From assembly GCF_022811845.1 (NCBI RefSeq), contig NZ_CP064266.1, positions 4,278,001 through 4,342,000 of the forward strand: a stretch of 64,000 nucleotides of DNA, read 5' to 3'. The notes under the pieces were generated by a model. The model searched no databases. It was not told the origin of the DNA and saw only the letters and a program-made list of their open reading frames with translations. Each line of letters begins with the position of its first letter. Within the stretch, counting starts at the first letter, position 1. Below, one piece after another: positions 1 through 8,565 of this stretch. Position numbers and translations under genes: made by a program. The stretch comes from Bacillus pseudomycoides. Lineage in GTDB: Bacteria; Bacillota; Bacilli; Bacillales; Bacillaceae_G.

Positions 1-2
1 CG

Positions 3-119
3 CGTATTGCTATTTCTGTCATTATACCTGGTGGTAATTCTGAAAAAAATAGTGCAGCCCTTGTTGCAGCGGAAATTTTAAAGGCTTGGGATACTCTCCA
101 AACAGAGAATAAAAAATAA
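3..119 (+). CDS. C-terminal end of a penicillin-binding transpeptidase (partial)
   Basis: The window opens inside a plus-strand reading frame that ends with RIAISVIIPGGNSEKNSAAL and then a short Lys-rich tail before TAA. An I-A-x-S-V-x-x-P stretch followed by a helix ending in the stop codon resembles the last strand and helix of class B penicillin-binding protein transpeptidase domains. Only 38 residues are visible, so the family call rests on this short end. A hairpin terminator follows directly. Confidence 0.5.
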   Translation, partial: RIAISVIIPGGNSEKNSAALVAAEILKAWDTLQTENKK

Positions 120-121
120 AG

Positions 122-155
122 AAAAAGGTTCAATAAAGTGAACCTTTCTCTTTTA
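122..155. terminator. Intrinsic terminator between convergent genes
   Basis: AAAGGTTCA (124-132) pairs with TGAACCTTT (139-147) around a six-base loop. The hairpin is followed by TCTTTT on the plus strand and preceded by an A-rich run, so it can serve both the PBP gene and the convergent anti-sigma gene. Confidence 0.75.
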
Positions 156-980
156 CCATATAGAATCTATACCCTTTATTTTCCACATACCATCATTTTG
201 TTTTTCAAAGATAAAAGAATACTGGATATCTATTGATACATGGTCTTCTTTTACGTAGCCAGTATAACCATTCATTGTAGTTATTTTTATATATCCATCA
301 TTCTTCACTTTCTCCGGAATCCATGCTTTTACAGTTTCGTTAGATACCCGATATAAAACGCGTGAATCATGTTTTGGTTGAGTTAAAATTTTTGTTTCTT
401 CTCCAACAACAGTAGCATATAAATAACGTTCCTGCTTCGTTTGGTTACTTTCTGCCAATCCACTAGGTATTTTATATAATGTTTTCGTATCATTCACAAA
501 TTCTCCCCCCATTGCAAGAGCTACTTGTAAATCATGAAAAATATCATCATCAAACTTCCATTCATTTTTACTATACTGTTCTCCTTTAAAAACAAATTCT
601 TCATCCAATACTCTATATAAATCGTTCTTATTTTTTAAGCTTGTGTTTTGATTTAATTCATCCATAAATTGTTTTAGTGATTGATCTTGATTAGATTCAT
701 CTTTCATCTTAACTTCAATTTGAGTGCTACTTTGCACAGGCGGTTCATTTTTTCCAAGCCAGAATTGTTGAAAGTTAAACAGCACAGCCGTAAAAACTAG
801 AACAGCTGCAACAGTGAATGTCCTTATACGAAATGGTCTTCTAATTTTAGGGAAACCTTCCTCACTATTTTGGTATATAGATTGTTTTATTTTATAAATA
901 AATTCCTCTTCGTCTTGAGGGTGTTTCATCGGCCCACTTTTTAATTCTTTATACCAATCCGGCTTTCTATCATTATTCAT
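153..980 (-). CDS. Membrane protein encoded after an ECF sigma factor, probable anti-sigma factor with an SH3-like domain
   Basis: A 275-residue protein with a charged N-terminal cytoplasmic part (about 1-47), one membrane segment (about 50-70, RTFTVAAVLVFTAVLFNF) and a large outer part. Residues about 190-250 (Val-rich, ending GYTGYVKEDHVSI) look like a bacterial SH3 fold. Its ATG overlaps the TGA of the upstream sigma gene (ATGA), the usual layout of an ECF sigma/anti-sigma pair. The anti-sigma role is inferred from this coupling; no zinc-binding HxxxCxxC motif is visible. Because the sigma gene is frameshifted, this protein may have no partner. Confidence 0.7.
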   Translation of the reverse strand: MNNDRKPDWYKELKSGPMKHPQDEEEFIYKIKQSIYQNSEEGFPKIRRPFRIRTFTVAAVLVFTAVLFNFQQFWLGKNEPPVQSSTQIEVKMKDESNQDQSLKQFMDELNQNTSLKNKNDLYRVLDEEFVFKGEQYSKNEWKFDDDIFHDLQVALAMGGEFVNDTKTLYKIPSGLAESNQTKQERYLYATVVGEETKILTQPKHDSRVLYRVSNETVKAWIPEKVKNDGYIKITTMNGYTGYVKEDHVSIDIQYSFIFEKQNDGMWKIKGIDSIW

Positions 981-1500
981 AATTCATCCTCCGCTAATAT
1001 TTTTGAAACTCGTGCACGAGCTCGATGCAGCCTAGATTTCACAGTTCCAATAGACACCCCTAATGTTTCGGCAATTTCATCATAGGATAACTCATATTTT
1101 GCATCTAATATTAATACTTCCCGATGTTTTTGTGGTAATTTTAATACAATATCCCAAACTTCATTCATAGTTTCTTTTTGCAAAAATTGTTTTTCTGCTG
1201 ACGGATATTCCTTATCATTCCGAAAGAAACTTACTAAAGAAATCCTCTTAAAATAGGAGGACTTCAAATAATTTAAAGCTGTATTCCTTGTAATTTTTAA
1301 TAACCATGTCTTAACAGATGACTCATTTCGAAATGAATCCCACTTTTTAAATACTTTTATAAATACTTCTTGCGTAATATCATCTGATAAATGTGTATCT
1401 TTGTAATAATAAATGAATAATTCCATACGTCTTGCCAATGTTCTCTTATAACATTATCAATTTCATCATGATTGCAATTTTCAATAACCTTATGTTCCAT
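977..1500 (-). pseudogene. ECF-family RNA polymerase sigma factor with a -1 frameshift
   Basis: From an ATG at 1500, preceded by GAGGTG, the protein begins MEHKVIENCNHDEIDNVIRE and reaches WNYSFIITK, then drops out of frame. The next frame resumes at once with DTHLSDDITQEVFIKVFKKW, the canonical sigma-70 region 2. Region 4 follows with LPQKHREVLILDAKYELSYD and GVSIGTVKSRLHRAR. Restoring one G after AAG (near 1398-1403) rejoins the frames into about 174 residues. An internal ATG at 1438 would give only a protein lacking the start of region 2. The gene is either inactive or carries a sequencing error. Confidence 0.8.
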
Positions 1501-2042
1501 CTCAACACCTCAAGCTTATTTGCATAAGCATAAACACCTTTCCTCATGTTTTATAATTGACTCCTTTATATAGACAAGACAAAAGCTTCTTTTGTTCCAT
1601 TTTCTATTAAAAATTATACTTAAGAGTTTTGTCATCAAAATTCCAAGATACTTGTCTGCACTCTTTTAACATTTGATACACTAATCGCATCTCTTTTTCA
1701 AGTACTCATATATCCAATTACTTGTATAGAATCTACCATTGCTGTGCAACAGTTTGAATCATTTCATGTCTATTTTGCTTAGCGTAGTTTTCAAAAATAC
1801 TGACGATACCTATCACCAGCAAGTTAAGATTGCGTCTCCAAAGGACTTTCTCTCATATTGTGTGCATGTTTAATATTATTTGTGTTTGTTTAAACATTTA
1901 CACGTACCAATAAAATAAAAAAGTACACCACTACATATCGTGTGATGTACTCTTTTCATATATTATAGACAAGACATTGATATTAAAAAACTTTATGACA
2001 CTTCTATGTCTTTTATTTTACAAAATTTATTTCCTTTTTTGA
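1501..2042. other. Gene-free stretch with one hairpin
   Basis: I find no convincing reading frame. An imperfect hairpin (arms about 1922-1931 and 1940-1951) followed by TCTTTT looks like an intrinsic terminator on the plus strand, or a leftover of a lost gene. The sigma promoter should lie within the first 100 bases but I cannot place it with confidence. Confidence 0.5.
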
Positions 2043-2369
2043 TTAAGACTGCTGATAAGCAGCCTTCGATGATTTCACATAATACACAGCATGCTCTGCT
2101 TTAATAATATGATCTGGTTTTGGTTTCCCGCGACTTTCTCTATGTCCAGCTAAATGCTCTTCACTTGTCTCCCAGTTTTTCCATGCATCTTCAGATTTCC
2201 AGCGAATCAGTACAACGACTTCTTCGTCCCCTCTTCTCACCTTTTTAACCAGAACACTTAAGTCGATAAAACCCTCAAATTTTTCAATGATGCCTTCTCC
2301 AGTAAAATGTTGAACAACAAGATCTGAAGTACCCTCTTTCACTGTAATCGTTTTTGTTTCGATAAACAT
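2043..2369 (-). CDS. Heme-degrading / antibiotic-biosynthesis monooxygenase family protein (HmoA/IsdG-like)
   Basis: A 108-residue ferredoxin-fold ABM protein (MFIETKTITVKEGTSDLVV...) with the family W-K-S-E-D-A-W-K-N-W segment and a conserved H-L-A-G-H region. Relatives in Bacillus (HmoA, IsdG) cleave heme to release iron. The start at 2369 is chosen because AGGGAG lies 7-8 bases upstream; a GTG three codons earlier is possible. A Fur-like box lies about 50 bp upstream, which fits an iron-acquisition role. The heme substrate is inferred from family and regulation. Confidence 0.75.
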   Translation of the reverse strand: MFIETKTITVKEGTSDLVVQHFTGEGIIEKFEGFIDLSVLVKKVRRGDEEVVVLIRWKSEDAWKNWETSEEHLAGHRESRGKPKPDHIIKAEHAVYYVKSSKAAYQQS

Positions 2370-2420
2370 ATATCCCACTCCCTTTGTATGTAAATATTTC
2401 TAGTATTCTTTTATTATAAT

Positions 2421-2441
2421 TGATTATGATAATTATTTTCA
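2421..2441. promoter_or_regulatory. Fur box upstream of the heme monooxygenase
   Basis: TGATTATGATAATTATTTTC and its last A form a good match to the Fur 7-1-7 palindrome (TGATAAT-n-ATTATCA type). It lies about 50 bp upstream of the monooxygenase start, in a very AT-rich promoter region. Iron repression of that gene is expected. Confidence 0.7.
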
Positions 2442-2451
2442 ATTAAAATAT

Positions 2452-3669
2452 TTAAGCTGATTTTTCTTGAATAGATTCATCAAGGAATTTAAAGTATGGA
2501 AACAGTATTCCAGCTAAAGAAGTTACACATATGATAGATCCAATTAATACATATAACGCCCTCACTCCCCACATTTCACTCAATACTCCTCCAATTAAAA
2601 CACCTAGTGGCATCGCACCTCTTATTAAAAATAAACGTACCGAAAATACCTTTCCCATCATATCATTTGGCACAGTTTGCTGGCATATTGTCGTATTATG
2701 AACATTAAAAAACGCCATACATACGCCCGCTATAACTTCAATGAGAACTGCTAAAGAGATACTGTGATTGAAGCCTAGTGAAATATATGTTAATCCTCCT
2801 ATTAATAACGCCCCAAGCATGAGAAGACGCCGACTATGGTACTGCACTTTTCCAACAAGTATAGAGCCAATTACATATCCAAGGGGAAATCCTGCCATAA
2901 AATATCCATAATCAGCATAACTTGCCGAAAGCTCATCTATTATATATGGAAGATTAATAACCATAGTTACACCTACTCCAAATTGAATAAATGTGAGAAA
3001 AACACCTAACCAAACGATAGTAGGTTGTTTGAAATAATAGGTGAATCCTTCAATAGATTGTTTGAACCAACTTTTACGAACTGTTTGAGTCACTCTATGC
3101 TCCTGGATAAATAATAGTAAAATACCACTTATAAATAGAAATAAACAAACGAAAAATAAAGTTAGCTTTACTCCTATAAACTCAACAACAACTCCCCCTA
3201 ATACAGGGGCTAAAAACATCATAAGACGAACCATTCCATCAACATAGGCATTCGCTGTTTGTAGTTCTTCCTTAGATACAATTGTCGGTGTAATTGCTTG
3301 ATTTGCTGGTACATAAAGCGGTGTGATAAGACCAACTATGATTTGTACAACAAAAATATGCCACGCCTCTATACTTCCAGCAGCCATCATTAATAGAGGC
3401 AGTAAAAAAGCAAGTCCACGTACCCACTGAGATATAATCATGATCCACTTCCGGCTCCACTTATCAATGAAAGGACCAATGACAAGTTGCAAGAGAAGCG
3501 ATGGGATAAAGTAAAGTAGCCACATACTTCCTAAGGCCATTTTCGAACCTGTTAATTGATAAATAAGAATGGAATTACATAGCGTACCAAATGCACCGCC
3601 TAATTCAGAAATCGCGCTACCAATCCACATAAAGAAAAACGAACGATTTTTTAAAATATTTCTCCCCAT
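2452..3669 (-). CDS. Major facilitator superfamily exporter
   Basis: About 405 residues with some twelve hydrophobic segments and the MFS loop 2-3 signature GPFIDKWSRKWIM at about residue 70. It belongs to the drug/siderophore exporter type (12 TM) by its N-terminal FMWIGSAISELGG motif. The start at 3669 fits the family N-terminus. An in-frame ATG at 3711 lacks a ribosome-binding site, while AGGAGGAG lies between the two, so the true start is uncertain. It follows the ArsR-like gene by under 100 bp in the same direction and is probably controlled by it. The substrate is unknown. Confidence 0.8.
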   Translation of the reverse strand: MGRNILKNRSFFFMWIGSAISELGGAFGTLCNSILIYQLTGSKMALGSMWLLYFIPSLLLQLVIGPFIDKWSRKWIMIISQWVRGLAFLLPLLMMAAGSIEAWHIFVVQIIVGLITPLYVPANQAITPTIVSKEELQTANAYVDGMVRLMMFLAPVLGGVVVEFIGVKLTLFFVCLFLFISGILLLFIQEHRVTQTVRKSWFKQSIEGFTYYFKQPTIVWLGVFLTFIQFGVGVTMVINLPYIIDELSASYADYGYFMAGFPLGYVIGSILVGKVQYHSRRLLMLGALLIGGLTYISLGFNHSISLAVLIEVIAGVCMAFFNVHNTTICQQTVPNDMMGKVFSVRLFLIRGAMPLGVLIGGVLSEMWGVRALYVLIGSIICVTSLAGILFPYFKFLDESIQEKSA

Positions 3670-3718
3670 TTTGCACCAACTTTTCTTTTTATTTCTCCTC
3701 CTATTGTGCATATTCTAG

Positions 3719-3741
3719 AAAGGTAAAATGTTTTTACCTTT
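3719..3741. promoter_or_regulatory. 10-bp inverted repeat between regulator and exporter genes
   Basis: AAAGGTAAAA and TTTTACCTTT are perfect arms around a 3-base centre in the 54-bp gap between the ArsR-like gene and the exporter. A regulator operator or an attenuating stem are both possible; I cannot separate them. Confidence 0.5.
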
Positions 3742-3765
3742 TGATGTACAAATACAATTTCATAC

Positions 3766-4818
3766 TTAACGATTTAAATAGAATTCTAACTCTTTTGAAA
3801 TAGCCTCTAATGCTTTCTTTTTCAAAATATACTTTGCATCTTGAATATCAACTAACTTCGCTGACCTTAAAATTTTCAAATGATGATGAATGGTCGATTT
3901 TCCAAGGTTTAATTGTTCCGTTATCTCTTGTAATGTACGATCTTTTTCAAATAACAATTTTACAATTCTCAACCTTGCTTCATCCCCCAAAGCCTTATGT
4001 TTATGAACTAAAAAATAACTTGGCTCATATGGATCTTCTGGATGTATACTTTCATTTGCGATTGGATAATGAAATATTTTTGTATCTTCTATATCTGCTT
4101 CGATATTCCAAGGGCGGTACGTATATTGCGGGATAAGAAGAACATGATGTACACTTGGCTCTGGAAAATATGTAACACCGCCTGTTGCCCATTCAACAAA
4201 CTCTTCAGGCTGCATCTTTTCATTCATTTGACGTTTCGTTTCATAGTCTTGTTTTAGTATGCGTGACAGCTTTTCTACTTCAGGTTCAATAACAGCCTCA
4301 TACCAACCTGTCATCACTGCAATGAAATGCTCTTTAAGCATTTTTATATCCGCTTTACAGATGAAATCAATATAAGCAGGGAAAAATGGATTGCTACTTG
4401 TTATCTCTTGTAATTCTTGAACTGCTTCCCTCTCTCCATTTGCTGCCTTCTGTCTTTTTTCTTGATATGTATATCCGACAAATGGGATGCATATATACTT
4501 TAGTTCCTCCTCTGATAGCGAGTTAATATATTGAATAAACTCAGATAAATTCATAAAATCCTCTTGATATAATAGCTGTAACAACGCTTTCCACGTGTTA
4601 TGTTTCTCCACAAAATGTAAATGTTCTAGCATTTCCACTGATAATGATTGTCTAATTTCTCCCCATTCACTTGGAGATTTTTCTAACGTATCAATGAGCC
4701 TATTATGAGTAACAGCTGCAATTCCGAGAACGCATTCGAAAAGCATCGAATACTTTACTTGAACGTCATATGTTTCCCTTTTTCTACTTGTTACATGTAA
4801 GACTTCCATTTTATCCAC
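3766..4818 (-). CDS. ArsR-like HTH transcriptional regulator with a long N-terminal domain
   Basis: A 350-residue protein. The winged helix is C-terminal (about 270-340): HKALGDEARLRIVKLLFE, then LQEITEQLNLGKSTIHHHLK, a typical ArsR recognition helix. The first 260 residues form a helical domain of unknown ligand (DUF5937-like by layout). It is the first gene of a two-gene unit with the MFS exporter and most likely regulates it. No cysteine pair typical of metal-sensing ArsR proteins is visible in the HTH. Confidence 0.75.
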   Translation of the reverse strand: MDKMEVLHVTSRKRETYDVQVKYSMLFECVLGIAAVTHNRLIDTLEKSPSEWGEIRQSLSVEMLEHLHFVEKHNTWKALLQLLYQEDFMNLSEFIQYINSLSEEELKYICIPFVGYTYQEKRQKAANGEREAVQELQEITSSNPFFPAYIDFICKADIKMLKEHFIAVMTGWYEAVIEPEVEKLSRILKQDYETKRQMNEKMQPEEFVEWATGGVTYFPEPSVHHVLLIPQYTYRPWNIEADIEDTKIFHYPIANESIHPEDPYEPSYFLVHKHKALGDEARLRIVKLLFEKDRTLQEITEQLNLGKSTIHHHLKILRSAKLVDIQDAKYILKKKALEAISKELEFYLNR

Positions 4819-4942
4819 CCCTTATTTTGTTATTAATTTAAATTCTATAAATATCGAATTTATCCTTCTGTAATTTTAGAATTTTTAATATTCCATAAAA
4901 AAGACGCATAGATCATTAGTACAAAATTAAAAATAACCATAA

Positions 4943-4971
4943 AAAAAGAGGTGCAATTAGCACCTCTTTTG
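4943..4971 (-). terminator. Intrinsic terminator after the alpha/beta hydrolase gene
   Basis: AAAAGAGGTGC and GCACCTCTTTT pair around AATTA. On the minus strand the stem is followed by a run of T, downstream of the gene ending at 5019. Confidence 0.8.
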
Positions 4972-5018
4972 GCATTTATTTTAGCAATTAAATTAGCACC
5001 CACATTAATATCAGTTTA

Positions 5019-5669
5019 TCACGAATTTGTCCTAACGGTTTCTTGGAGTTTTTCCATTACCCTTGATAAAGCTAAAATTGAATTGGTTGTTTCAAATTCT
5101 CCAACATTTAAGGAATGGTTTGCATTTTGGATAACATCAATCGTTACATTCGATTTACTTAATTGATCAATTTGATTTGCATTGTAATAATGGTCTTTAT
5201 CCCCGATAACTAAAAGCCCTTCATGATGAATATTCAAGATTGAGTCAAAAATCGAATCAAAATTTATTAGAGGGGTGAATAAAATCATTTTTGACTTTAA
5301 GAATTCATCTCTCTTCATTAAGTCATTCGCAATTGGAATTGTTCCGAGTGATTTTCCTAAAAAAATCGAATTGTTGTATTGCCCATTTTTTAAAACATCC
5401 AAAATCACAGGATTAATATCATCCATCATTATTTTGGTTATTTCTTCAATCGTTTTTTTCATTGTTTGCTCATCATAGGAGTAATGGATATGGACAATAT
5501 CAATTTTATTTTGGAGCATTAACATCGTCGAATAATAAAACAAGGGTTTATCGTAATTGTAACCTGAACCTGAAAACATAAAGCAAATCGTTTTGGAACC
5601 CGTTTCTATATGTGTATAACTAATCGCCTTGTCGTTTGTTTGTATCTCCTTTTTCTTTCCTTTCATCAT
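5019..5669 (-). CDS. Alpha/beta hydrolase-fold protein
   Basis: 216 residues. The nucleophile elbow GKSLGT (G-x-S-x-G, about residue 105) follows a strand, and the acid and His candidates are D in VIGDKDHYY (about 165) and H in NANHSL (about 190). The oxyanion-side strand FMFSGSGYNYDKP fits the fold. GGAGGGG lies just upstream of the ATG. No signal peptide. A carboxylester hydrolase or similar role is likely; the substrate is unknown. Confidence 0.7.
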   Translation of the reverse strand: MMKGKKKEIQTNDKAISYTHIETGSKTICFMFSGSGYNYDKPLFYYSTMLMLQNKIDIVHIHYSYDEQTMKKTIEEITKIMMDDINPVILDVLKNGQYNNSIFLGKSLGTIPIANDLMKRDEFLKSKMILFTPLINFDSIFDSILNIHHEGLLVIGDKDHYYNANQIDQLSKSNVTIDVIQNANHSLNVGEFETTNSILALSRVMEKLQETVRTNS

Positions 5670-5793
5670 TTTCCCCTCCGATTATATTCGTTCTTAGGCT
5701 CTACCTCATCGCCATCAAATTAAAAAATTAGTTGTTCCCTAAAAAGAAAAAATGAACTTAATTCTCACAAATAAATGTAAAGAAAAAATCATT

Positions 5794-6297
5794 TTAGATG
5801 TATTTCAAAATCTTAGACATATAATAACTATCAACTAAGTTTCCATCAATAATACAAGAAGCTCTTTTTATCCCCTCAATCTCATAACCCAGTTTCTTAT
5901 ATAAAGAAATTGCTGATGTATTATTTATCCTTACCGTCAACTCTAATCTAATTACACCAATAGTTTTTGCCCAGTTTTCAAGTTCTTTAAATAACTGGGT
6001 CCCAATTCCTTTTCCGCTATTTTCATCTGCTACACCAGCAACAATATAAACACTATGTCTAATTCTTTTAGGTTTACTACCAATTGCCATCAAATATCCT
6101 ACTAATTTATTTTCAATCTCAGCAACAAAAATAGCTGAATTAGGAGATTGAGATATTTTGTTGATAAAATTTTGTTGTTGTTCAATTGTAGTAGCTCTTT
6201 CCCCTTCCTCAAATAACATAAATTCCGTTTCTCCATCAATTTTTTCGCATAATTCTAAAAAGGATTCTGCATCTCTTTCCATAATGAATCGAATCAT
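5794..6297 (-). CDS. GNAT-family N-acetyltransferase
   Basis: 167 residues with the GNAT core: VYIVAGVADENSGKGIGTQL carries the acetyl-CoA pyrophosphate loop (G-x-G-x-G/A type), followed by VRINNTSAISLYKKLGYEIEG, the typical RimI-like C-terminal motif. Acetylates a small molecule or protein amine; the substrate cannot be read from sequence. It stands alone between the hydrolase and the kinase cluster. Confidence 0.85.
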   Translation of the reverse strand: MIRFIMERDAESFLELCEKIDGETEFMLFEEGERATTIEQQQNFINKISQSPNSAIFVAEIENKLVGYLMAIGSKPKRIRHSVYIVAGVADENSGKGIGTQLFKELENWAKTIGVIRLELTVRINNTSAISLYKKLGYEIEGIKRASCIIDGNLVDSYYMSKILKYI

Positions 6298-6424
6298 ATA
6301 ATATAAACCTCACTTAAACTAAATTCCATAATGAATAATTCTATATATAAATATAATGGAATTATTAGGTTGAAAATGTGCTAATTCCCGTTTTAAGATA
6401 TTTCTCATTTCTAGATTGATGGCT

Positions 6425-7021
6425 CTATCTATTTAAAACTAGATCAGCCCTCCGCTTCGGAAATTCCGTCCTCAAATAAAAATCTTCCGCTTTCCAATAT
6501 CTTCGTTCAAACTTCGGACGATTTTTTTGTGTCTCCTCACTTTCACGAAGAAACCTTTGTTCCCTTGGGCAATCCAAATATACCATATAGTCAAAGTATG
6601 CTCGCCATTCTTTCCGCTGGATAAAGACACCTTCTATTACGATTACACAAGGCTTAGGTATAATTACCTCTCTCATTTCATAGGAATCCGTTTGATGATT
6701 ATAGAACGGAAGGTTTAGTTGATTTTCGATTCTTAATTTATGAAAAAAATATTGCCGCAACCATTCAACATCCCATTGTAATTGATAATACTCATACCAC
6801 TCTTCATATCCAGTACCATAGCGCTTATTACGCTCTACAATATGATCATCGATATGAAAAATATGAAACGGAATACTTTTTTGTTTTAATTCCGCTTCTA
6901 GCCGCTTCACTAATGTTGTTTTCCCCGAACGACTCAAACCATCTATCCCTAAAACAAACCGATTACTTGTGTGTCCAGTAATCGGTTTTAATAACTCATT
7001 TAAATCCATTATCTTTGCCAC
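6425..7021 (-). CDS. P-loop nucleoside/uridine-kinase-like protein
   Basis: 198 residues beginning with a Walker A motif GIDGLSRSGKTTLVKRL (about 25-41). The fold resembles uridine kinase/phosphoribulokinase: FHIDDHIVERN after strand 2 and VIVIEGVFIQRKEW as Walker B. Its first codons overlap the end of the upstream GNAT gene by 13 bp, so the two are translationally coupled. A second ATG at 7009 is an alternative start. The phosphate acceptor is not identifiable. Confidence 0.75.
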   Translation of the reverse strand: MAKIMDLNELLKPITGHTSNRFVLGIDGLSRSGKTTLVKRLEAELKQKSIPFHIFHIDDHIVERNKRYGTGYEEWYEYYQLQWDVEWLRQYFFHKLRIENQLNLPFYNHQTDSYEMREVIIPKPCVIVIEGVFIQRKEWRAYFDYMVYLDCPREQRFLRESEETQKNRPKFERRYWKAEDFYLRTEFPKRRADLVLNR

Positions 7022-7551
7022 TCTTCTTCTAATAATGAATAGATTACCGTATCATGAGCAACACCATTTTGAATCATATATTTTCGAAGTGATCCTTCTT
7101 CCTGAAAACCAGCTCTTTTCAGTAATCGATGTGAAGCTTCATTTTCTGTATATACAACTGCTGCAATCCTTTTTAGCTGTAGTGTTTCAAACCCATATGA
7201 AAGAATTGCTTGCATTGCCTCAGATGCATAGCCTTTTCCCCAATATGTATCATCTAATTCATAGCCAATTTCAGCTCTCTTATGGTTTGGATTGATTAAA
7301 TGAAATCCACATGTACCGATTAATTGATTTGTTCCTTTTAGCTCTATCCCCCAGCGTAAAACATTTCCCTCTTCATACCTTTTTCTAAAAGTTTGAATCG
7401 TATTTTTCACTTGTTCCATATTTTGGAAAGAGTCCATACCAAAGTAACGAATAACAGATTCCTTCTCAAAATAATAAAACATTGTTTCAGCGTCTAATAA
7501 TGTTAATTCCCTTAATTTTAAACGCTCAGTTTCTAAAATTGGAAATCCCAT
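7009..7551 (-). CDS. RimJ/RimL-type GNAT acetyltransferase
   Basis: 180 residues starting MGFPILETERLKLRELTLLD, the characteristic RimJ/RimL opening. The acetyl-CoA region is LDDTYWGKGYASEAMQAIL and the C-terminal motif is ENEASHRLLKRAGFQEEG. The start at 7551 has GAGGGAG at good spacing. It sits 14 bp after a VOC gene and overlaps the kinase gene, suggesting one transcript VOC-GNAT-kinase. Probably protein N-terminal or small-molecule acetylation. Confidence 0.85.
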   Translation of the reverse strand: MGFPILETERLKLRELTLLDAETMFYYFEKESVIRYFGMDSFQNMEQVKNTIQTFRKRYEEGNVLRWGIELKGTNQLIGTCGFHLINPNHKRAEIGYELDDTYWGKGYASEAMQAILSYGFETLQLKRIAAVVYTENEASHRLLKRAGFQEEGSLRKYMIQNGVAHDTVIYSLLEEEWQR

Positions 7552-7565
7552 TCTCTTTTCTCCCT

Positions 7566-7952
7566 CTACTCTAATGAGCTGCAAATTTCGATATAATTAC
7601 CATCTGGATCGGACACATAAGCGATCGTCTGCCCCCATGGTTTCGTGATTGGCTCCACCAATACTTTTACACCTTGTTCTCTTAATCTTGAAATCGTTTC
7701 ATTCACATCTTCCACAACAAATCCAAGTTCAAAATTAGCGGATTCTGATCTACCATTTGGAATCGATAACCCCGTTAACTCCCGTACGTCCTCTCTGCTA
7801 TTCATCGCTAAAATTGTTTCCCCAGTGTCGAATTCAATATATGTGCTATGTTCACCTTTTATTGGTAAGCGTAAAAGCTCTTTATAAAATCGAAGACATT
7901 CATCGTATTTCTCTACATACAAAATCATATATTTCATTTTTAAATTCATCAT
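7566..7952 (-). CDS. VOC (glyoxalase/bleomycin resistance) superfamily protein
   Basis: 128 residues in two beta-alpha-beta-beta-beta modules: KMKYMILYVEKYDECLRFYK opens the first and LGFVVEDVNETISRLREQG the second, ending VSDPDGNYIEICSSL with the metal-site Glu. Start at 7952 is preceded by GAGGGGGAAGA. First gene of a VOC-GNAT-kinase run. Function could be metal-dependent lyase, dioxygenase or drug binding. Confidence 0.85.
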   Translation of the reverse strand: MMNLKMKYMILYVEKYDECLRFYKELLRLPIKGEHSTYIEFDTGETILAMNSREDVRELTGLSIPNGRSESANFELGFVVEDVNETISRLREQGVKVLVEPITKPWGQTIAYVSDPDGNYIEICSSLE

Positions 7953-8016
7953 TCTTCCCCCTCTCAAACCTACATCTAAAATTTCGACAAATAGTAAGAA
8001 AAACCTTGTTTAAACA

Positions 8017-8046
8017 AAAAAAAGAAGACCGATTTCTCGGTCTCAA
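8017..8046 (-). terminator. Hairpin with T tract upstream of the VOC operon
   Basis: AGACCGA and TCGGTCT pair around TTTC. On the minus strand the stem is followed by TCTTTTTTTT. It lies upstream of the VOC gene and so may end a short minus-strand leader or an unseen transcript from the 8190 region. Confidence 0.55.
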
Positions 8047-8241
8047 ACATATTGGCATAAAACAGGAGATTGGTTTGGACATAACCAGTTCATGCATTTA
8101 TTATATTTTATTTTTTCTGAATTTTAAATATAATATTCAACGATTTATATTGAGAAACTTTTTGGAAAAAATCGTTAAATAGAACTGCTTTTGAATAAAT
8201 TTCCTCCTATAAACAAATGCTACAAATGGAGGTGTATACAT

Positions 8242-8487
8242 ATGGAACCAATGCTTTGCCCAAGTTGTAAAACAAACCGTACTCGCTTTAATATTCTTGA
8301 GCAACAAGTAAAACCAGTCAAATTAAATCCACAAACAGGACAAGTTGAAGAAGAATATACAAACGACACAATGAATGCTTTTCATATGGCATATCAAGGA
8401 CCTTCATACCGCGTACAATGTGCTGTGTGCGGTCTTGTGGAGAACCCAGAACAGTTTATTAAACCTGCACAAAACCAATCATTTTAA
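8242..8487 (+). CDS. Small zinc-ribbon protein
   Basis: 81 residues starting MEPMLCPSCKTNRTRF with two cysteine pairs, CPSC (6-9) and CAVC (about 59-62), the pattern of a zinc ribbon. The start is set by GGAGGTG nine bases before the ATG. No known enzymatic domain is visible; the family is conserved-hypothetical in my view. Single-gene unit ended by a strong hairpin. Confidence 0.75.
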   Translation: MEPMLCPSCKTNRTRFNILEQQVKPVKLNPQTGQVEEEYTNDTMNAFHMAYQGPSYRVQCAVCGLVENPEQFIKPAQNQSF

Positions 8488-8515
8488 CACTTGAAAACTT
8501 GTTTCGTTCTTTACG

Positions 8516-8558
8516 ATCCAAAAGGTAACATAAAAAATCTCATTACCTTTTGGATTAT
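8516..8558. terminator. Intrinsic terminator between convergent genes
   Basis: ATCCAAAAGGTAA (8516-8528) pairs perfectly with TTACCTTTTGGAT (8543-8555). It separates the zinc-ribbon gene from the convergent VWA gene and can act for both. Confidence 0.75.
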
Positions 8559-8565
8559 CTATCAA

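Noticed and set aside
3272..3460. 62-codon minus-strand frame inside the MFS exporter gene
   Set aside because: Shadow of the exporter in another frame, no ribosome-binding site, composition not protein-like.
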